Assembly (NCBI GenBank): GCA_014155875.1
Contig: JACEFZ010004144.1
Location: 142,001-206,000, forward strand
Origin: Cepaea nemoralis
Lineage: Eukaryota > Mollusca > Gastropoda > Stylommatophora > Helicidae
DNA: 64,000 nucleotides
Reading direction: 5' to 3'
Below, one piece after another: positions 1 to 59,190 of the stretch (within the stretch, counting starts at the first letter, position 1; each line of letters opens with the position of its first letter). Under the pieces are notes generated by a model, which was given only the letters and a program-made list of their open reading frames with translations, had not been told where the DNA came from and did no database searches. The position numbers were made by a program, and so were the translations under genes.

Positions 1-89
1 TATAGAGCGAGAGAATGAGTTTACTAATGTACAGTACTTGAAGTAAGTCTTAAATTAAAGAAAATAAATAAAGATAACATCAGTAACTA

Positions 90-345
90 TCTCTCTTCAT
101 GCCATGTGGCATTGGTTATCATGTCTGTCCACAGCCTTCTGTCTCATGCACTGTCGGTCATTTCTAATACTGATGTTCCTCCATGCCAAACTGTCCGGCA
201 TTTTTTCTCTTGGTCTCAATCTGCCTCTCTACCCTTTAGCTTTCCTGATTGTCATGATATACTCCAGCTTTCTCCTTCTTATGATGTGTGCAGAGAATGT
301 GGACTGTCTTCTTCTAATGCCTGTAACCAATAAAAAATATGTTGT
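90..345 (-). mobile_element. RTE-1-like LINE 3' fragment (degenerate)
   Basis: The reverse strand reads broken pieces of the conserved C-terminus of endonuclease-reverse transcriptases (RRKLEYIM, then a basic GRLRPREK segment, then NDRQCMRQ). Only the 3' end remains and the frame is lost. It lies next to an oppositely oriented fragment at 350-640. Confidence 0.45.
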
Positions 346-349
346 TTTT

Positions 350-640
350 CATGGAACCAAAAACAATCAAATACAGAGGCTCTAGAAAAACCAGGGACGA
401 AAAGAGAATTGATGAAAGAAATAAAAAAGAGGCAAACGAATATTTCAACCACATTAAGAGACGTAACATTCTTATAAAAACCATACTGGAGGGTAAGGTT
501 GAAGGCAAGCGAGCAAAAGGTAGACAATGATACAAGTGGGAGCAAGAGGCAGACAACGATGCAAGTGGGAAGATAACATCAAGAGATGAATGAAAAGCAG
601 TCTTACAGAAAGGACTGTCAAGGTAAGAGACAGTGTTGGA
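350..640 (+). mobile_element. LINE 3' fragment, RTE-1-like
   Basis: The forward frame contains KRRNILIKTILEGKVEGKRAKGRQ in pieces, the typical end of an RTE-type reverse transcriptase (I-x-EGKVEGKR-x-GR). A minus-strand relative lies at 40010-40410. No intact ORF. Confidence 0.55.
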
Positions 641-736
641 GATCTATTGTCGCCAACCTTCATTGTGGAGATGGCCCCTGATTGATTGATCCAATAAAGA
701 AACTGTAGTGTCTATGCATTGTTTTGATTCTTCATC

Positions 737-900
737 TGTTTGATACTTTTCAATATATCATTCCTTGGTTGCCGTAGCCTATGTTTTATGTGTTTGATAC
801 TTTTCTATATATCATTCCTTGGTTGCCGTAGCCTATATGTTATATGTTTGATACTTTTCTACATATCATTCCTTGGTTGCTGTTGCATATGTTTTATGTA
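737..900. repeat. 54-bp tandem repeat, 3 copies
   Basis: The unit beginning TGTTTGATACTTTTC starts at 737, 791 and 845 with few differences. Intronic or upstream, with no coding meaning seen. The stretch 900-1090 shows nothing recognisable. Confidence 0.85.
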
Positions 901-1089
901 TCACAATGTTTAAGTTATTTTGCTTTGAAAGATGCTAAAGTTGTGAATCCTAAGCATGGCTTTGACATTTATACATACAGAATCATCTTTAGAACTGTAT
1001 ACCATTACTTGCAGTTTGTTGTCTGTCTTCTAAAATTTTCACATTTTATTACATGAAGTAACACACTCTTAGTCTGCAAGTAATCTCAT

Positions 1090-1290
1090 CATCATTGTCA
1101 TGTTACTTGCCAGTTGGAATATGCATTCGTGCATCTCCTCGGGTCTTTGTTCTTGGTGTTCTGCATAAATTCAGTTGTTGATATTCCTCTATGCTACCAG
1201 CCCAACGTATCCAGCATCATTCCTTTTGGTCTGCCTCTCATCTGTATATACATCTCCAGAGTCTCAATTCGAATTTCTAGTTGGCTTGTT
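1090..1290 (-). mobile_element. RTE-1 LINE 3' end
   Basis: The reverse strand gives RPKGMMLDTLGW, then TEFMQNTKNKDP and NAYSNWQVT, matching the tail of RTE-1 copies (QNTKDRDLWK-MNAYTSWLG). It begins with TCATCATC, the complement of the (GAT)n tail. Confidence 0.6.
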
Positions 1291-1405
1291 CATTGTTCGT
1301 GTTTCTGCACCATAGTGTTAAATAAATATGCAACAGAGACAATGTGATCAATATCCCATACAGGACAGAGAAGACACAAGAAATAGATATGTTCTCTTTA
1401 TGTCC

Positions 1406-1452
1406 ATCCTCCTCCTCCTCCTCCTCCTCCTCCTCCCCCTCCTCCTCCTCGT
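1406..1452 (+). repeat. (CCT)n microsatellite
   Basis: A perfect run of CCT/CTC trinucleotides with one CCCCCT interruption. No other feature is visible from 1300 to 1700. Confidence 0.9.
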
Positions 1453-1716
1453 TTTAGTTTAGTTTAGTTGACGGATCAACATCATGGCACACGGGTGTAA
1501 TCCATAAGTGCTCCGTTCTTCTCCTAACTCAAGCCTGAGTTTGGAGAAACTCAGCTCAGTGCACGAATTCCGTAGCACCAGTGAGGATCTTGAAATACTT
1601 ATAAAAAGTTTAAAGTTATTTAAAAGTATTTCAGGATCCTCCAGCTTCTTCTGCCTTCTATCCCCCCTATGGGGCATAGTCCCTCAACCAACTCACTCCA
1701 CACCGCCTCCCTATCT

Positions 1717-2080
1717 TTAGCTTTCCCATGCAGCTATCCATATCCATCCCATATTGTTCATGTCAGTTTCTGCTTCTCTTCCTCTATTTCTTTTACTCTG
1801 TGGTTTCCAGACTAAGGCTTTTCTTATTACACTATTCTCGTATTTTCTCAATATATTGCCTATCCAGTGGCAGTGTCTTTTCTTCACCTCATGGTTCATT
1901 GGTATTTGTCTAGTTGTGTCCATAAACTCCACATTGGTGATTTTGTCATACCATTTTATTCCTTTGGTTTTGTGCATGCACCAATTAGTGAATGATTGTA
2001 GATTATTTGTAATTGTGTTCGTTGTTCTTCATGTTTCTGATCCATGCAGCAGCACTGATTTCATATTAGACATGAATATT
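1717..2080 (-). mobile_element. LINE reverse-transcriptase C-terminal remnant
   Basis: The reverse strand reads IKWYDKITNVEFMDTTRQ, then a WIGNILRK segment, ALVWKPQSKRNRGR and MNNMGWIW. This is the widespread C-terminus of LINE reverse transcriptases (RWIGHTLRK...ALTWNPQGKRKRGRP). Frame open from 1977 to 1717 but without the catalytic domain. Confidence 0.65.
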
Positions 2081-2224
2081 CTAACTTTTGTGGTAAGTTT
2101 AATTTCTTTTAACTTCTACACATTTCTTAATGTTATAAAAGCTCATCTAGTTTTCTGTAATTAGGTAAATCATGATAAACTAGGCAACTTTAAGAAGATA
2201 GCCTTTTGCAAGATGAAAAACATA

Positions 2225-2690
2225 CTGACCAATAAAAAATGTCAATTGCTACAAGTAAAAGAGTGTTGAGGTGCCACATTGAGCCTGTACTTTTGAATGG
2301 GTGTGAAGCGTGGACAATGAGCAGTCAAGCTGAAAAACATCTGATGGCTGTGGAAATGTGGTTTCTGAGGAGAATGTAAAGAATACCATGAACAGACAGA
2401 AAAACCAACGACCAAGTCCTGCAAGAAACAAATGAAAATCGTAAACTGACGTAGACAATCAAAATTTGTTGGATATGGTATGAGAAGAAATAAATTAGAG
2501 AACTTGGTGACAACTGGCAAGATCGAGGAGAAGAGAACAATGGGAAGACAGAGAGGTAAATACCTGGATGGTTTGACCACGTGGCAAGGTTGAGACAAGG
2601 ACACTGAGCTGATCCACAACTCTGGTGATTGAGTAAAATGGCAAATCATGACCACCCACGCTTGCCGGCATGGCACATGATGGGTGGAGT
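2225..2690 (+). mobile_element. RTE-1 LINE 3' fragment
   Basis: The forward strand reads LLNGCEAWTMSSQAEKHLM, then AVEMWFLRRM, KTNDQVLQETNENRKL and further pieces after frameshifts. NGCE-W is the start of the conserved post-RT segment. It sits head to head with a minus-strand RT piece at 2700-2910. Confidence 0.7.
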
Positions 2691-2699
2691 TTTCTGTAT

Positions 2700-2910
2700 T
2701 TTTATTCTGATATCTTCAACTGTTCCACCTCTTTGTATACATTAATACCTAAGTAGGTGTATGATTCTGCTTCATGAAGTGGGGTTTTCCCAAGGGAGAT
2801 CAGATTATCATTTGCTTGTTTTATTCTCATTATCTGTATCTTTCCTACATGAATTTTTAAACCTAGTTGTTGTGACCTCCCATCTAGTGTTGCTAGTTTA
2901 TCCAGCATCT
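2700..2910 (-). mobile_element. LINE reverse-transcriptase fragment, palm/thumb end
   Basis: The reverse strand reads LGLKIHVGKIQIMRI, then LGKTPLHEAESYTYLGI. GLKIH-GK-x-QIM and F-TYLG are the conserved motifs after the RT catalytic core. Opposite in orientation to its neighbour, so a rearranged or twin-primed copy is likely. Confidence 0.7.
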
Positions 2911-3406
2911 GATTTTGTGTGCTAAAACGCCATATTCTCCTTTGCGAGACCCGGGTTCAAATCCTCGGTAAGGTGTGGGATTTTTTTCTGTCGGGGCAAA
3001 AAGAAGAACATCCTAACCTGCACAGTTTGCGGCGACTGTACTAGCCAGGTGGCCTTAATTCCTCAGGCTCAAAGACCCCCTTGCCATACACCACAAGGTA
3101 CTACTAAATTAGCAGTAAATGACAGTTTGACAGTAAAATGACAGGAGAGCAATGTCATCAGAAAAATCCAGATCTTCGAGCTGCCTTGTCAGGAGAGTTC
3201 ATTATAATCCATTTCTGGCAGTGTTTGTTGTTGTCTTCATAATCCAGTCTATAATCAGTAAGAATAGCAAGGGTGACAAGAGACATCTTTGCCTTACTTG
3301 CTGATGTCTTGAAAGCCCCTCATGGAGTTTATGTTCATTACCTTAGATGAATGCACTTAATCTTTTGCATTTCACATGTACAGTTCATGGATCTCTTCTC
3401 CTCTAG

Positions 3407-52375
<48,969 letters not shown>

Positions 52376-52634
52376 CAAAGGTCAGACAGCCTCGCCAAGG
52401 ATAGGAGATCAAAACTAAGGGAGGAAGAAGCCAAGAAGAAAGCAGCTTTATGTATCATTTCATAGCCAGGATGTAGACCTTTGACAGTTGGCTCATTTTA
52501 TGTGCATATCAGTCACAGCAAAGTTAGTGTTGAAAGTAGGATTTCCCTGGTTATAATATTCATTGGATGTGCTTTCTGTATATTGTGCCTCTCGCATGTT
52601 AGTTTTGGGTGAGTGTTTATTGATGATTGATTGC

Positions 52635-53590
52635 AGACGTCATAGGTAACACACAATCTGAATAGGAGATTACACAAGGTTAGGGACAGATGTAGGGGAT
52701 GTGGCAGCAGTCATTGAAGTCATAGATAACACACAATCTGAATAGAGTCTTAGATTACACAAGGTTAGGGACAGATGTAGGGAGATGTGGTAGCACAGCA
52801 TTGAAGTCATAGATAACACACAATCTGAATAGAGTCTCAGATTACACAAGGTTATGAACATTTGTAGGGAGATTTGTAGCACAGTCATTGAAGTCATAGA
52901 TAACACACAATCTGAATAGAGTCTTAGATTACACAAGGTTAGGGACAGATGTAGGGAGATTGGTAGCACGGTCATTGAAGTCATAGATAACACACAATCT
53001 GAATAGAGTCTTAGATTACACAAGGTTAGGGACAGATGTAGGGAGATGTGGTAGCACAGTCATTGAAGGCATAGGTAACACACAATCTGAATAGAGTCTT
53101 AGATTACACAAGGTTAGGGACATTCGTTGAGATGTGGTAAGCACAGTCATTGAATCATTAGATAACACCCTAATCTGAATAGAGTCTTAGATTACACAAG
53201 GTTAGGGACAGATGTAGGGAGATGTGGTAGCACGGCATTGAAGTCATAGATAACACACAATCTGAATAGAGTCTCAGATTACACAAGGTTAGGGACAGGT
53301 GTAGGGAGATGTGGTAGAACAGTCCTTGAAGTCATAGGTAACACACAATCTGAATAGAGTCTCAGATTACGCAAGGTTAGGGACAGATGTAGGGAGCCGT
53401 GGTAACGCAGTCATTGAAGTCATAGGTAACACACAATCTGAATAGAGTTTCAGATTACACAAGGTTAGGGACAGATGTAGGGAGATGTGGTAGCACGGTC
53501 ATTGAAGTCATAGGTAACACACAATCTGAATAGAGTCTCAGATTACACATGGTTAGGGACATTTGTAGAGAGCCATGGTAACGCAGTAGC
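52635..53590. repeat. 88-bp minisatellite, about 10.5 copies
   Basis: The unit contains ATTGAAGTCATAGATAACAC, ACAATCTGAATAGAGTCTTA, GATTACACAAGGTTAGGGAC and AGATGTAGGGAGATGTGGTA GCAC (52714, 52802 and on). The final unit runs into a SINE-A head (GAGCCATGGTAACGCAGTAG), and every unit's GAGATGTGGTAGCAC matches that head. Confidence 0.95.
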
Positions 53591-54150
53591 TAGCACGCTT
53601 GCATGCCAACTCAGTGGTCATGTATTCAAATCCTTTCATGGTGGGTTTTCTTTTCCCATAGACCTGGGCTTCCAAGTCTAAAATGAGTTCAAGGAAATTT
53701 GTTCTTTGGGGCGCTCTCACTCGCTTTGACTCAGCGAAGACCATACTCACCACTTCTAGTAGCACTGGACTGAATTTTGCGTGTGGATTAGCTTTCCCTA
53801 TTACCAGTGTCCCTCGCCATCAAGCGAATCCACTCCAACTTCAGAGGTACTTGTAATTTACATCCCCAAGTCAGGGACGAGAAGTCAACATTTTAGTCCA
53901 ACTGACCCGTGTATGGGTTGAAGCTCCTACCTAAACATCAGCACACAGATGTTTAAAAATGGGGGCTCTTATCTATTCGGCCATGCTGACCTCCAGTTCC
54001 GGAAATGTTCTGGGAAGTACAGACAGCAGGCGTGATATTGACCAGTGTCCATCATGTGCTGATTGGTCTATGAAATATGGGGCTAGCACCATATATCCAT
54101 ATCTCAAGATGTGGGAAAAGGTCCTTTGCTTTACTGTTGGACGGTTGTAC
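53565..54150 (+). mobile_element. SINE-A copy interrupted by SINE-B
   Basis: 53565-53705 holds the head (GAGCCATGGTAACGCAGTAG; B box GGTCATGTATTCAAATCC) and body start. 54001-54150 holds the rest (GGCGTGATATTGACC, TTGGTCTATGAAATATGGGG). GGAAATTTGTTCT at 53693 and GGAAATGTTCT at 54001 flank the inserted SINE-B. Confidence 0.85.
53706..54000 (-). mobile_element. SINE-B copy nested in SINE-A
   Basis: Reverse SINE-B: CTCACTCGCTTTGACTCAGC, GCGTGTGGATTAGCTTTCCC, CAGAGGTACTTGTAATTTAC and GTATGGGTTGAAGCTCCTAC, ending in the tRNA-like head TTCGGCCATGCTGACCTC. Confidence 0.85.
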
Positions 54151-54289
54151 TGGTCATATTAGATACTTGCACGCATATCATCCTCCTGAGACAAGAATTC
54201 CATAAACCATACCAAAGTACCATTGCAACCACATCAGGCAGGGAACAGTAAGATGGTGGCGACAGCAACATGTTCTCATCCTTGTTATG

Positions 54290-54775
54290 TTACACTGCCA
54301 CTTTCAGAAGTTTATAGTCAGTTAACAACAGTGTCTTGTTGGCACTTTACAGGTGCTACCTTCAGAAGTTTACAGTCAGTTAACAACAGTGTCTTGTTGG
54401 CACTTGACTGGTGCCACTTTCAGAAGTTTACAGTTAGTTAACAACAGTGTCTTGTTGGCACTTGACTGGTGCCACTTTCAGAAGTTTACAGTTAGTTAAC
54501 AACAGTGTCTTGTTGGCACTTGACTGGTGCCACTTTCAGAAGTTTATAGTCAGTTAACAACAGTGTCTTGTTGGCACTTTACAGGTGCTACCTTCAGAAG
54601 TTTACAGTCAGTTAACAACAGTGTCTTGTTGGCACTTGACTGGTGCCACTTTCAGAAGTTTACAGTTAGTTAACAATAGTGTCTTGTTGGCACTTGACTG
54701 GTGCCACTTTCAGAAGTTTACAGTTAGTTAACACCGTCTTGTTGGCACTTAACTGATGTCACTTTTGAAAGTACA
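54290..54775. repeat. 58-bp minisatellite, about 8 copies
   Basis: CAGAAGTTTA(T/C)AGT(C/T)AGTT AACAACAGTGTCTTGTTGGC and ACTTGACTGGTGCCACTTT. Spacing 58 bp (54306, 54364). Units alternate TTTACAGGTGCTACC and TTGACTGGTGCCACT. Confidence 0.95.
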
Positions 54776-54929
54776 AACCTCTCGCATCAAAACTGAAACT
54801 TAACTGCTGCTTGTATTTGTGACGTTGACATGGAGGTCACAGCGGCAACAAGAGAGAAAGAAGATGAGCAAGACAAGGCCTACCTAAACTCATGAGACAA
54901 AAACCCAATTGTCTGTTAAAATATCGCAT

Positions 54930-55320
54930 GATGTTGCAGTCAACCCTGGGTTGATTTTCTTGGCAGTTTTACATTTGCTAACATAAAGATATGGCGAGAA
55001 CAGAGGACTTTGACGTCAATGATTCCACATCACTGTCCAGGATGAAAGACCTGGGAGTAAGAATCGGCACAGCCAGACGCGAGAGGTACATCGGGAAAAC
55101 AAAGCGCCTCGTCAACCAACACAGAACTGGCACTATTAGCCACCGGACGCTGATGCATATGCTGGGGGGAGGATCTGAGCACCTATGGACATGTCCGGAG
55201 TGCAACGAAGATACCCCAACTGATAACTGAACTGATAACTGATAACATTTGCTAGTTTGCTGTTGCTTTCTGAATTAGAAGTCAAAGTGTAAATCCAACT
55301 GACCAGGGTAAGGAATGAAT
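54930..55320 (-). mobile_element. SINE-C copy split by a Nimb-like insertion
   Basis: ATGTTGCAGTCAACCCTGGG and CTTGGCAGTTTTACATTTGC lie on one side, and AGTTTGCTGTTGCTTTCTGA A on the other. ACATTTGCTA at 54971-54980 and 55245-55254 is the target-site duplication. Confidence 0.75.
54981..55244 (+). mobile_element. Nimb-like LINE 3' end, 5'-truncated insertion
   Basis: Open frame 54991-55230: SMKDLGVRIG-type start, then RLVNQHRTGTISHRTLMHML, GGGSEHLWTCPECNEDTPTD N and stop. This is the post-RNase-H tail of Nimb-type elements (GTISR-x-TL...EH-W-CPEC). Ends in a CTGATAA-type tail before the duplicated target site. Confidence 0.8.
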
Positions 55321-55494
55321 CCTACCATCAGCGCACATGAAGTTTAAGAGTGAATGCTCTTATTCTTAACCTTTGGTCCTGCTGACTTTTCATATGCCAG
55401 TACCAGTTGTACAGTATGTTTTTTTAAAATCATACACATTATGTTTATTACTAGCACTTTTTTATTTTATCACAGTATTATTATTGCACAAACA

Positions 55495-55945
55495 TTTCAG
55501 AAAGAGAGTACTGAAATGTTATGTAGTCTGTTCTGCTGTTAAGGCAGTGAATCTTGGAATGTGAGCGAACAAATTCAGAAGAGCTTAGAAACAATGGAGA
55601 TGTGGTTTCTGAGGCGAAAGTTGCGAATATCTTGGACTGCCAAGGTTACTAACAAAGATCGCCTGGAAAAGGCCAATAAAAGTAGAATGTTATATACAAC
55701 TGTAAACAAGAGACAGTGTTCTTGGTCATGTAACGATGAGAGAAGCATTGGAAAATATTGTGAAGGCAGGAAAGATCAGATTTAGAATAGGCAGGTACAG
55801 ACTAAGAGAGATGATGCTGTATGGTCTAAGATGGGTGGCATGGTGAAATAACATCAACAGAATGTATCCAGTGCAGCGGGACTGAAATCTGTGGAGACAC
55901 ATGAACATCTACACCATTTGACAAGGCACATGATGCTGATGATTT
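55495..55945 (+). mobile_element. RTE-1 LINE 3' end
   Basis: Frame 55561-55785: SEQIQKSLETMEMWFLRR, KLRISWTAKVTNKDRLEK and TVNKRQ, then pieces to THEHLHHLTRHMM and GATGCTGATGAT. A 5'-truncated insertion with a partly intact frame. Confidence 0.8.
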
Positions 55946-55959
55946 TTTTTTTAAAAAAG

Positions 55960-56195
55960 GTAGTTTTGTATCCTTTACAGGATGTTGCAGTCAACCCCAG
56001 CATTTTTTGCTGTTGTGATCTCTTGGCAAGCTTACATTCAGTAGTTTGCCATTGCTTTCTGAATGACCGGCTCCCATACCATTTCGTAGAGAACCAACAC
56101 AACACAATCTGCTACCAAATCACGCACAGCTGTGTTTTGAGCGCGGGTATGCTGTATCACGAACTGCGTCTGTAACCCCTTCACCACGGAGATAT
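55960..56195 (-). mobile_element. SINE-C copy
   Basis: GTATCCTTTACAGGATGTTG CAGTCAACCCCAGCATTTTT, GCCATTGCTTTCTGAATGAC, CTACCAAATCACGCACAGC and the head CCCTTCACCACGGAG. Good reversed full copy. Confidence 0.85.
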
Positions 56196-56640
56196 AAAAC
56201 ATTGAAAAAGATATTTAAAAAAGAATAGCGCAATTTAAATAAACAAACTCCAGTATGAGAATAAAGATTGAAGCTGCCACTGTGTCACTGACATGACTTT
56301 TGAATACTTCACTTGCAAAAGTGATCATTGTCTCTGACTCTTAAGTCTAACAGTGCCCTAATTATGGGGTCACCATCACTATTATTAGTTTTGAGATGTT
56401 GATGACTCTAAACATACAATTTATCTTAGTTTTAATTCTTTCACAAATATTGCACTTAACACTACATGTACAATCTACATTTTATTATGAGTTATATTAG
56501 CATAATAAACTGTTTGATTATGCTAAATGTTATTCACAATTGTATTATGTTAATTTATTGCTTTCATTTTGCTAATTATTTTAGACTGGCTTATATATTA
56601 CACAAATTACTCAAGGTCTGCAGAGTTAATTTTGTGATTT
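56195..56640. other. AT-rich stretch, nothing recognised
   Basis: No ORF, repeat family or structure identified on either strand. Confidence 0.4.
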
Positions 56641-57000
56641 AGATATTTTTGGTCCTTGTCTCTGATCTGAACCACCATTATCGTAAAGTACCTTGCCATG
56701 GGCGATCATGCTTCTTTAATCTTGTGATCTCTAATGGGATGTATCAGTTATGTTCTGACTCCTTCCCATGCCATGACACAAGACTCAGGAATTTTCTCTC
56801 ATTTTCCTCTGTCTCTTTTTCCACAAATCTTTTCAGTTGTCACATGTTCCAGTTTTTGTCTTCTGATAATGTGGCCACAAAATTATGACAGCTTGTGGTA
56901 TGTTGTCTCTGTGTCCTAGCTTCTTTCAAAATATTTAGATTTTTCATTTTGGCTATCCAAAACCTGGCAGAATTCACAGAACATGGTAAGGGATGCTCAC
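56640..57000 (-). mobile_element. LINE 3' remnant
   Basis: Reverse-strand pieces GHIIRRQKLEHVTTEKICGK and the downstream WEGVRT resemble the RTE-1-like subfamily at 61505-61850. Frame broken. Confidence 0.5.
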
Positions 57001-57064
57001 AGCCTCTGTTGTCAGTTTAATGATACCTTGTTAATTTAAACAAACTGGTGCCTGAATGGTGAGT

Positions 57065-57290
57065 TTACATCATCATGTGTCATGCCAGTAATCGTTGACC
57101 ATCATCATTCATCAGTTCACACATTCACCAATCTCACTCTCTGGGCTGTGTGCTTTTTCTCATTTTGCCATATGACCAAGTCACCCAGTATTTAACTATT
57201 GTTTCATCCTTTTTGCTGCTTTGTCATCAAGTTTTCCAGCTGTCGCTGAGTTTGCAAGTTGAGAATACAGGCCCATCAGCTATGTAGGCA
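57065..57290 (-). mobile_element. LINE 3' end, RTE-1-like
   Basis: Begins TCATCATGTGTCATGCCAGT AATCG, the reversed RTE-1 3' terminus. The rest is strongly diverged. Confidence 0.5.
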
Positions 57291-57339
57291 ATGTTCTCAG
57301 TCCGTCTAAGACCGCTTTTATCTTTCAGAAGCAAAATTG

Positions 57340-57710
57340 ATACAAGACTAGTTTGTCACCTGTGTGCCACTAGCAAAGATAAAGGTTTAAACCCTGCCCT
57401 ACAATTCTGGACCTGGGAAAAGTGCTTTGTGTATTTCCTTACGATCACAGTGTAAATAGATGTACTTTAAGGACCCTTGTACACGCCTTGTGGCATGTTG
57501 GGCATATAGTACGAGGCCCGTATTTTCCCTGGACCAGTCCATACTCCAGGAGGGATCAGGTCAATATCATGCCACCTGCCTTCACTTTCCAAAACATTTC
57601 TTGTACCCAATTTAGGCTGGGTCAACCTTGGAACCCAGGTTAGTTTTTACAATCCTCCTGGATGTGAATCAGAACCCACGACCACTGATCCGGCAGGTGA
57701 GTATCTACGA
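57340..57710 (-). mobile_element. SINE-A copy
   Basis: GGGCATATAGTACGAGGCCC (end), GGTCAATATCATGCCACCTG CC, TAGGCTGGGTCAACCTTGGA and CCACTGATCCGGCAGGTGAG (head). Intact overall order. 57710-58200 has no recognised feature. Confidence 0.75.
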
Positions 57711-58199
57711 GGGGGTTTCAAATGAAAACTTTAAAGGTGTGATAAAAATTACCATAACCATGCCATTGTAAATTGTCAATATTGTTGTTAAGGGTGTCAA
57801 GAGTGTTGAGCACATGTCATCGCGGTGTAGATGACCATGGTGACATCATAAGGACAGTTTAAAGACTTTTGACATGCACCAAAGAGGAGCAGCATTCTGT
57901 TATCCATTTTTTTGGTTAGTGAAGGGGTGAAGCCTATTTAAATTCATCGGCGAATGAAAGTCCAATATGGTAATGCACTCCTGTCAGTCCAGCAAGTGTA
58001 TGATTGGAGTAGGAAGTTTTAACCCGCAATCAAATCCAAATGACGTCAACTTCTGAGTAAAGGTGTCCTTTTGCAACATGACAATGATTGACCCTATTCT
58101 GCCCGTGCAGCGGTTGTGTACCATATTCCCTGAACTCGCCAGTGAATTCCACCTGTTTGGACAACTCAAAGAGTCATTGGGATGTTTTAGATTTTAATT

Positions 58200-58470
58200 T
58201 ATTTATTTTTTTGCACTAGCTGGCTTTGAACTCAAGCATAGTCCTTACACACTACTTCTAGTAGTGCTGGACTGAATTCTGTGCGTGGATTAGCTTTACC
58301 TGTTACTAGTGTCCCTGGCCATCAGGCAAGCACACACTGACTTCAGAGGCACTTGTAATTTACATCCCCAAGTCAAGGTTGAGAAGTCAACATTTTAGTC
58401 CCAACTGTCTGGGGTAGGGGTTGAACCTCTTACCTCGGCATCAGCACACCGGATGTTGACGAATGTGTGT
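58200..58470 (-). mobile_element. SINE-B copy
   Basis: ACACACTACTTCTAGTAGTG, GCGTGGATTAGCTTTACC, TTCAGAGGCACTTGTAATTT and TAGGGGTTGAACCTCTTACC TCGG. The extreme head is cut off by the following element. Confidence 0.8.
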
Positions 58471-58489
58471 ATATAGAGAGCAGGTGTTG

Positions 58490-58985
58490 GATTATTTTCC
58501 CCAGGACATGCTGTTGTAGTGGGAAACAAGCGGGTGGACATATTTCCTGGGTCTGCACCATCTGGTGGGATATTGGTGCATGATAAAACTGTGGTCGGAG
58601 CCCTTTGGAATCATGTGTATAGTGCAGACGAACAGATAGATCATGACAGTTTGGAGAGAATGGTACCTCATGGAGTTCCCAGAGGATCTGGCCGACACTC
58701 AAAACTCCAAGAAATAACCAGACACCAATACATAAGAACAAGACAAGCTTCAGAAGCTGCCAGATCAGCAAAGCAATTCTCTAACATTCCGCCTGTCGGA
58801 GCTTCTATCCTAGACCAGTTGCCAACCAAAGCTTAGGGCCTGGTCTGCCATGACATTTAGTCTTTAGGTTACATTTTCTCACCCTAGAGTAAGGCTTGTA
58901 CCCTCCTAATAGCACTCCACCGCCCGAAGCCATTGGCACAATGTGGGGTGTCAGATTTTGGTGTTCAATAAAGACACTAGCATAA
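58490..58985 (+). pseudogene. Nimb-like LINE: RNase H C-terminus and 3' end
   Basis: Frame 58519-58836 reads GNKRVDIFPGSAPSGGIL, VHDKTVVGALWNHVYSAD and EQIDHDSLERMVPHGVPRGS, then a C-terminus ending DQLPTKA. The pattern GHA-V-GN-R-D near its start is the last RNase H motif. 58840-58985 is 3' UTR shared, inverted, with 41860-42130, and ends near AATAAAGACACTAG. Confidence 0.75.
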
Positions 58986-59009
58986 ATAATGTCTCTCAGC
59001 GAGATGATT

Positions 59010-59190
59010 TTCTCTGACCTGGGCTCCCTGGTGGATCCAGCCTAACATGAATACCTTGGAAGTCACAACAGTCAGCTTGAGCCCGCCACCCATCTACAGC
59101 CCATGTGTCTCAAAGTATGGGACCAGCACCATTCATACCCATTGTTTCTCAGCATGAAAAATGGTCCTTTACTTACATCACTTGCTGCCT
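59010..59190 (+). mobile_element. SINE-A partial copy
   Basis: TCTGACCTGGGCTCCCTGGT, TACCTTGGAAGTCACAACAG and AGTATGGGACCAGCACCATT CATACC follow the SINE-A body order. The head is missing. Confidence 0.6.

Noticed and set aside
1..3406. Upstream coding exons of the phosphatase (PH domain)
   Set aside because: No translated segment resembling the preceding family sequence was found; presumed to lie before the window.
55373..55564. 63-codon hydrophobic ORF
   Set aside because: No family resemblance, AT-rich, and overlapping a LINE fragment.
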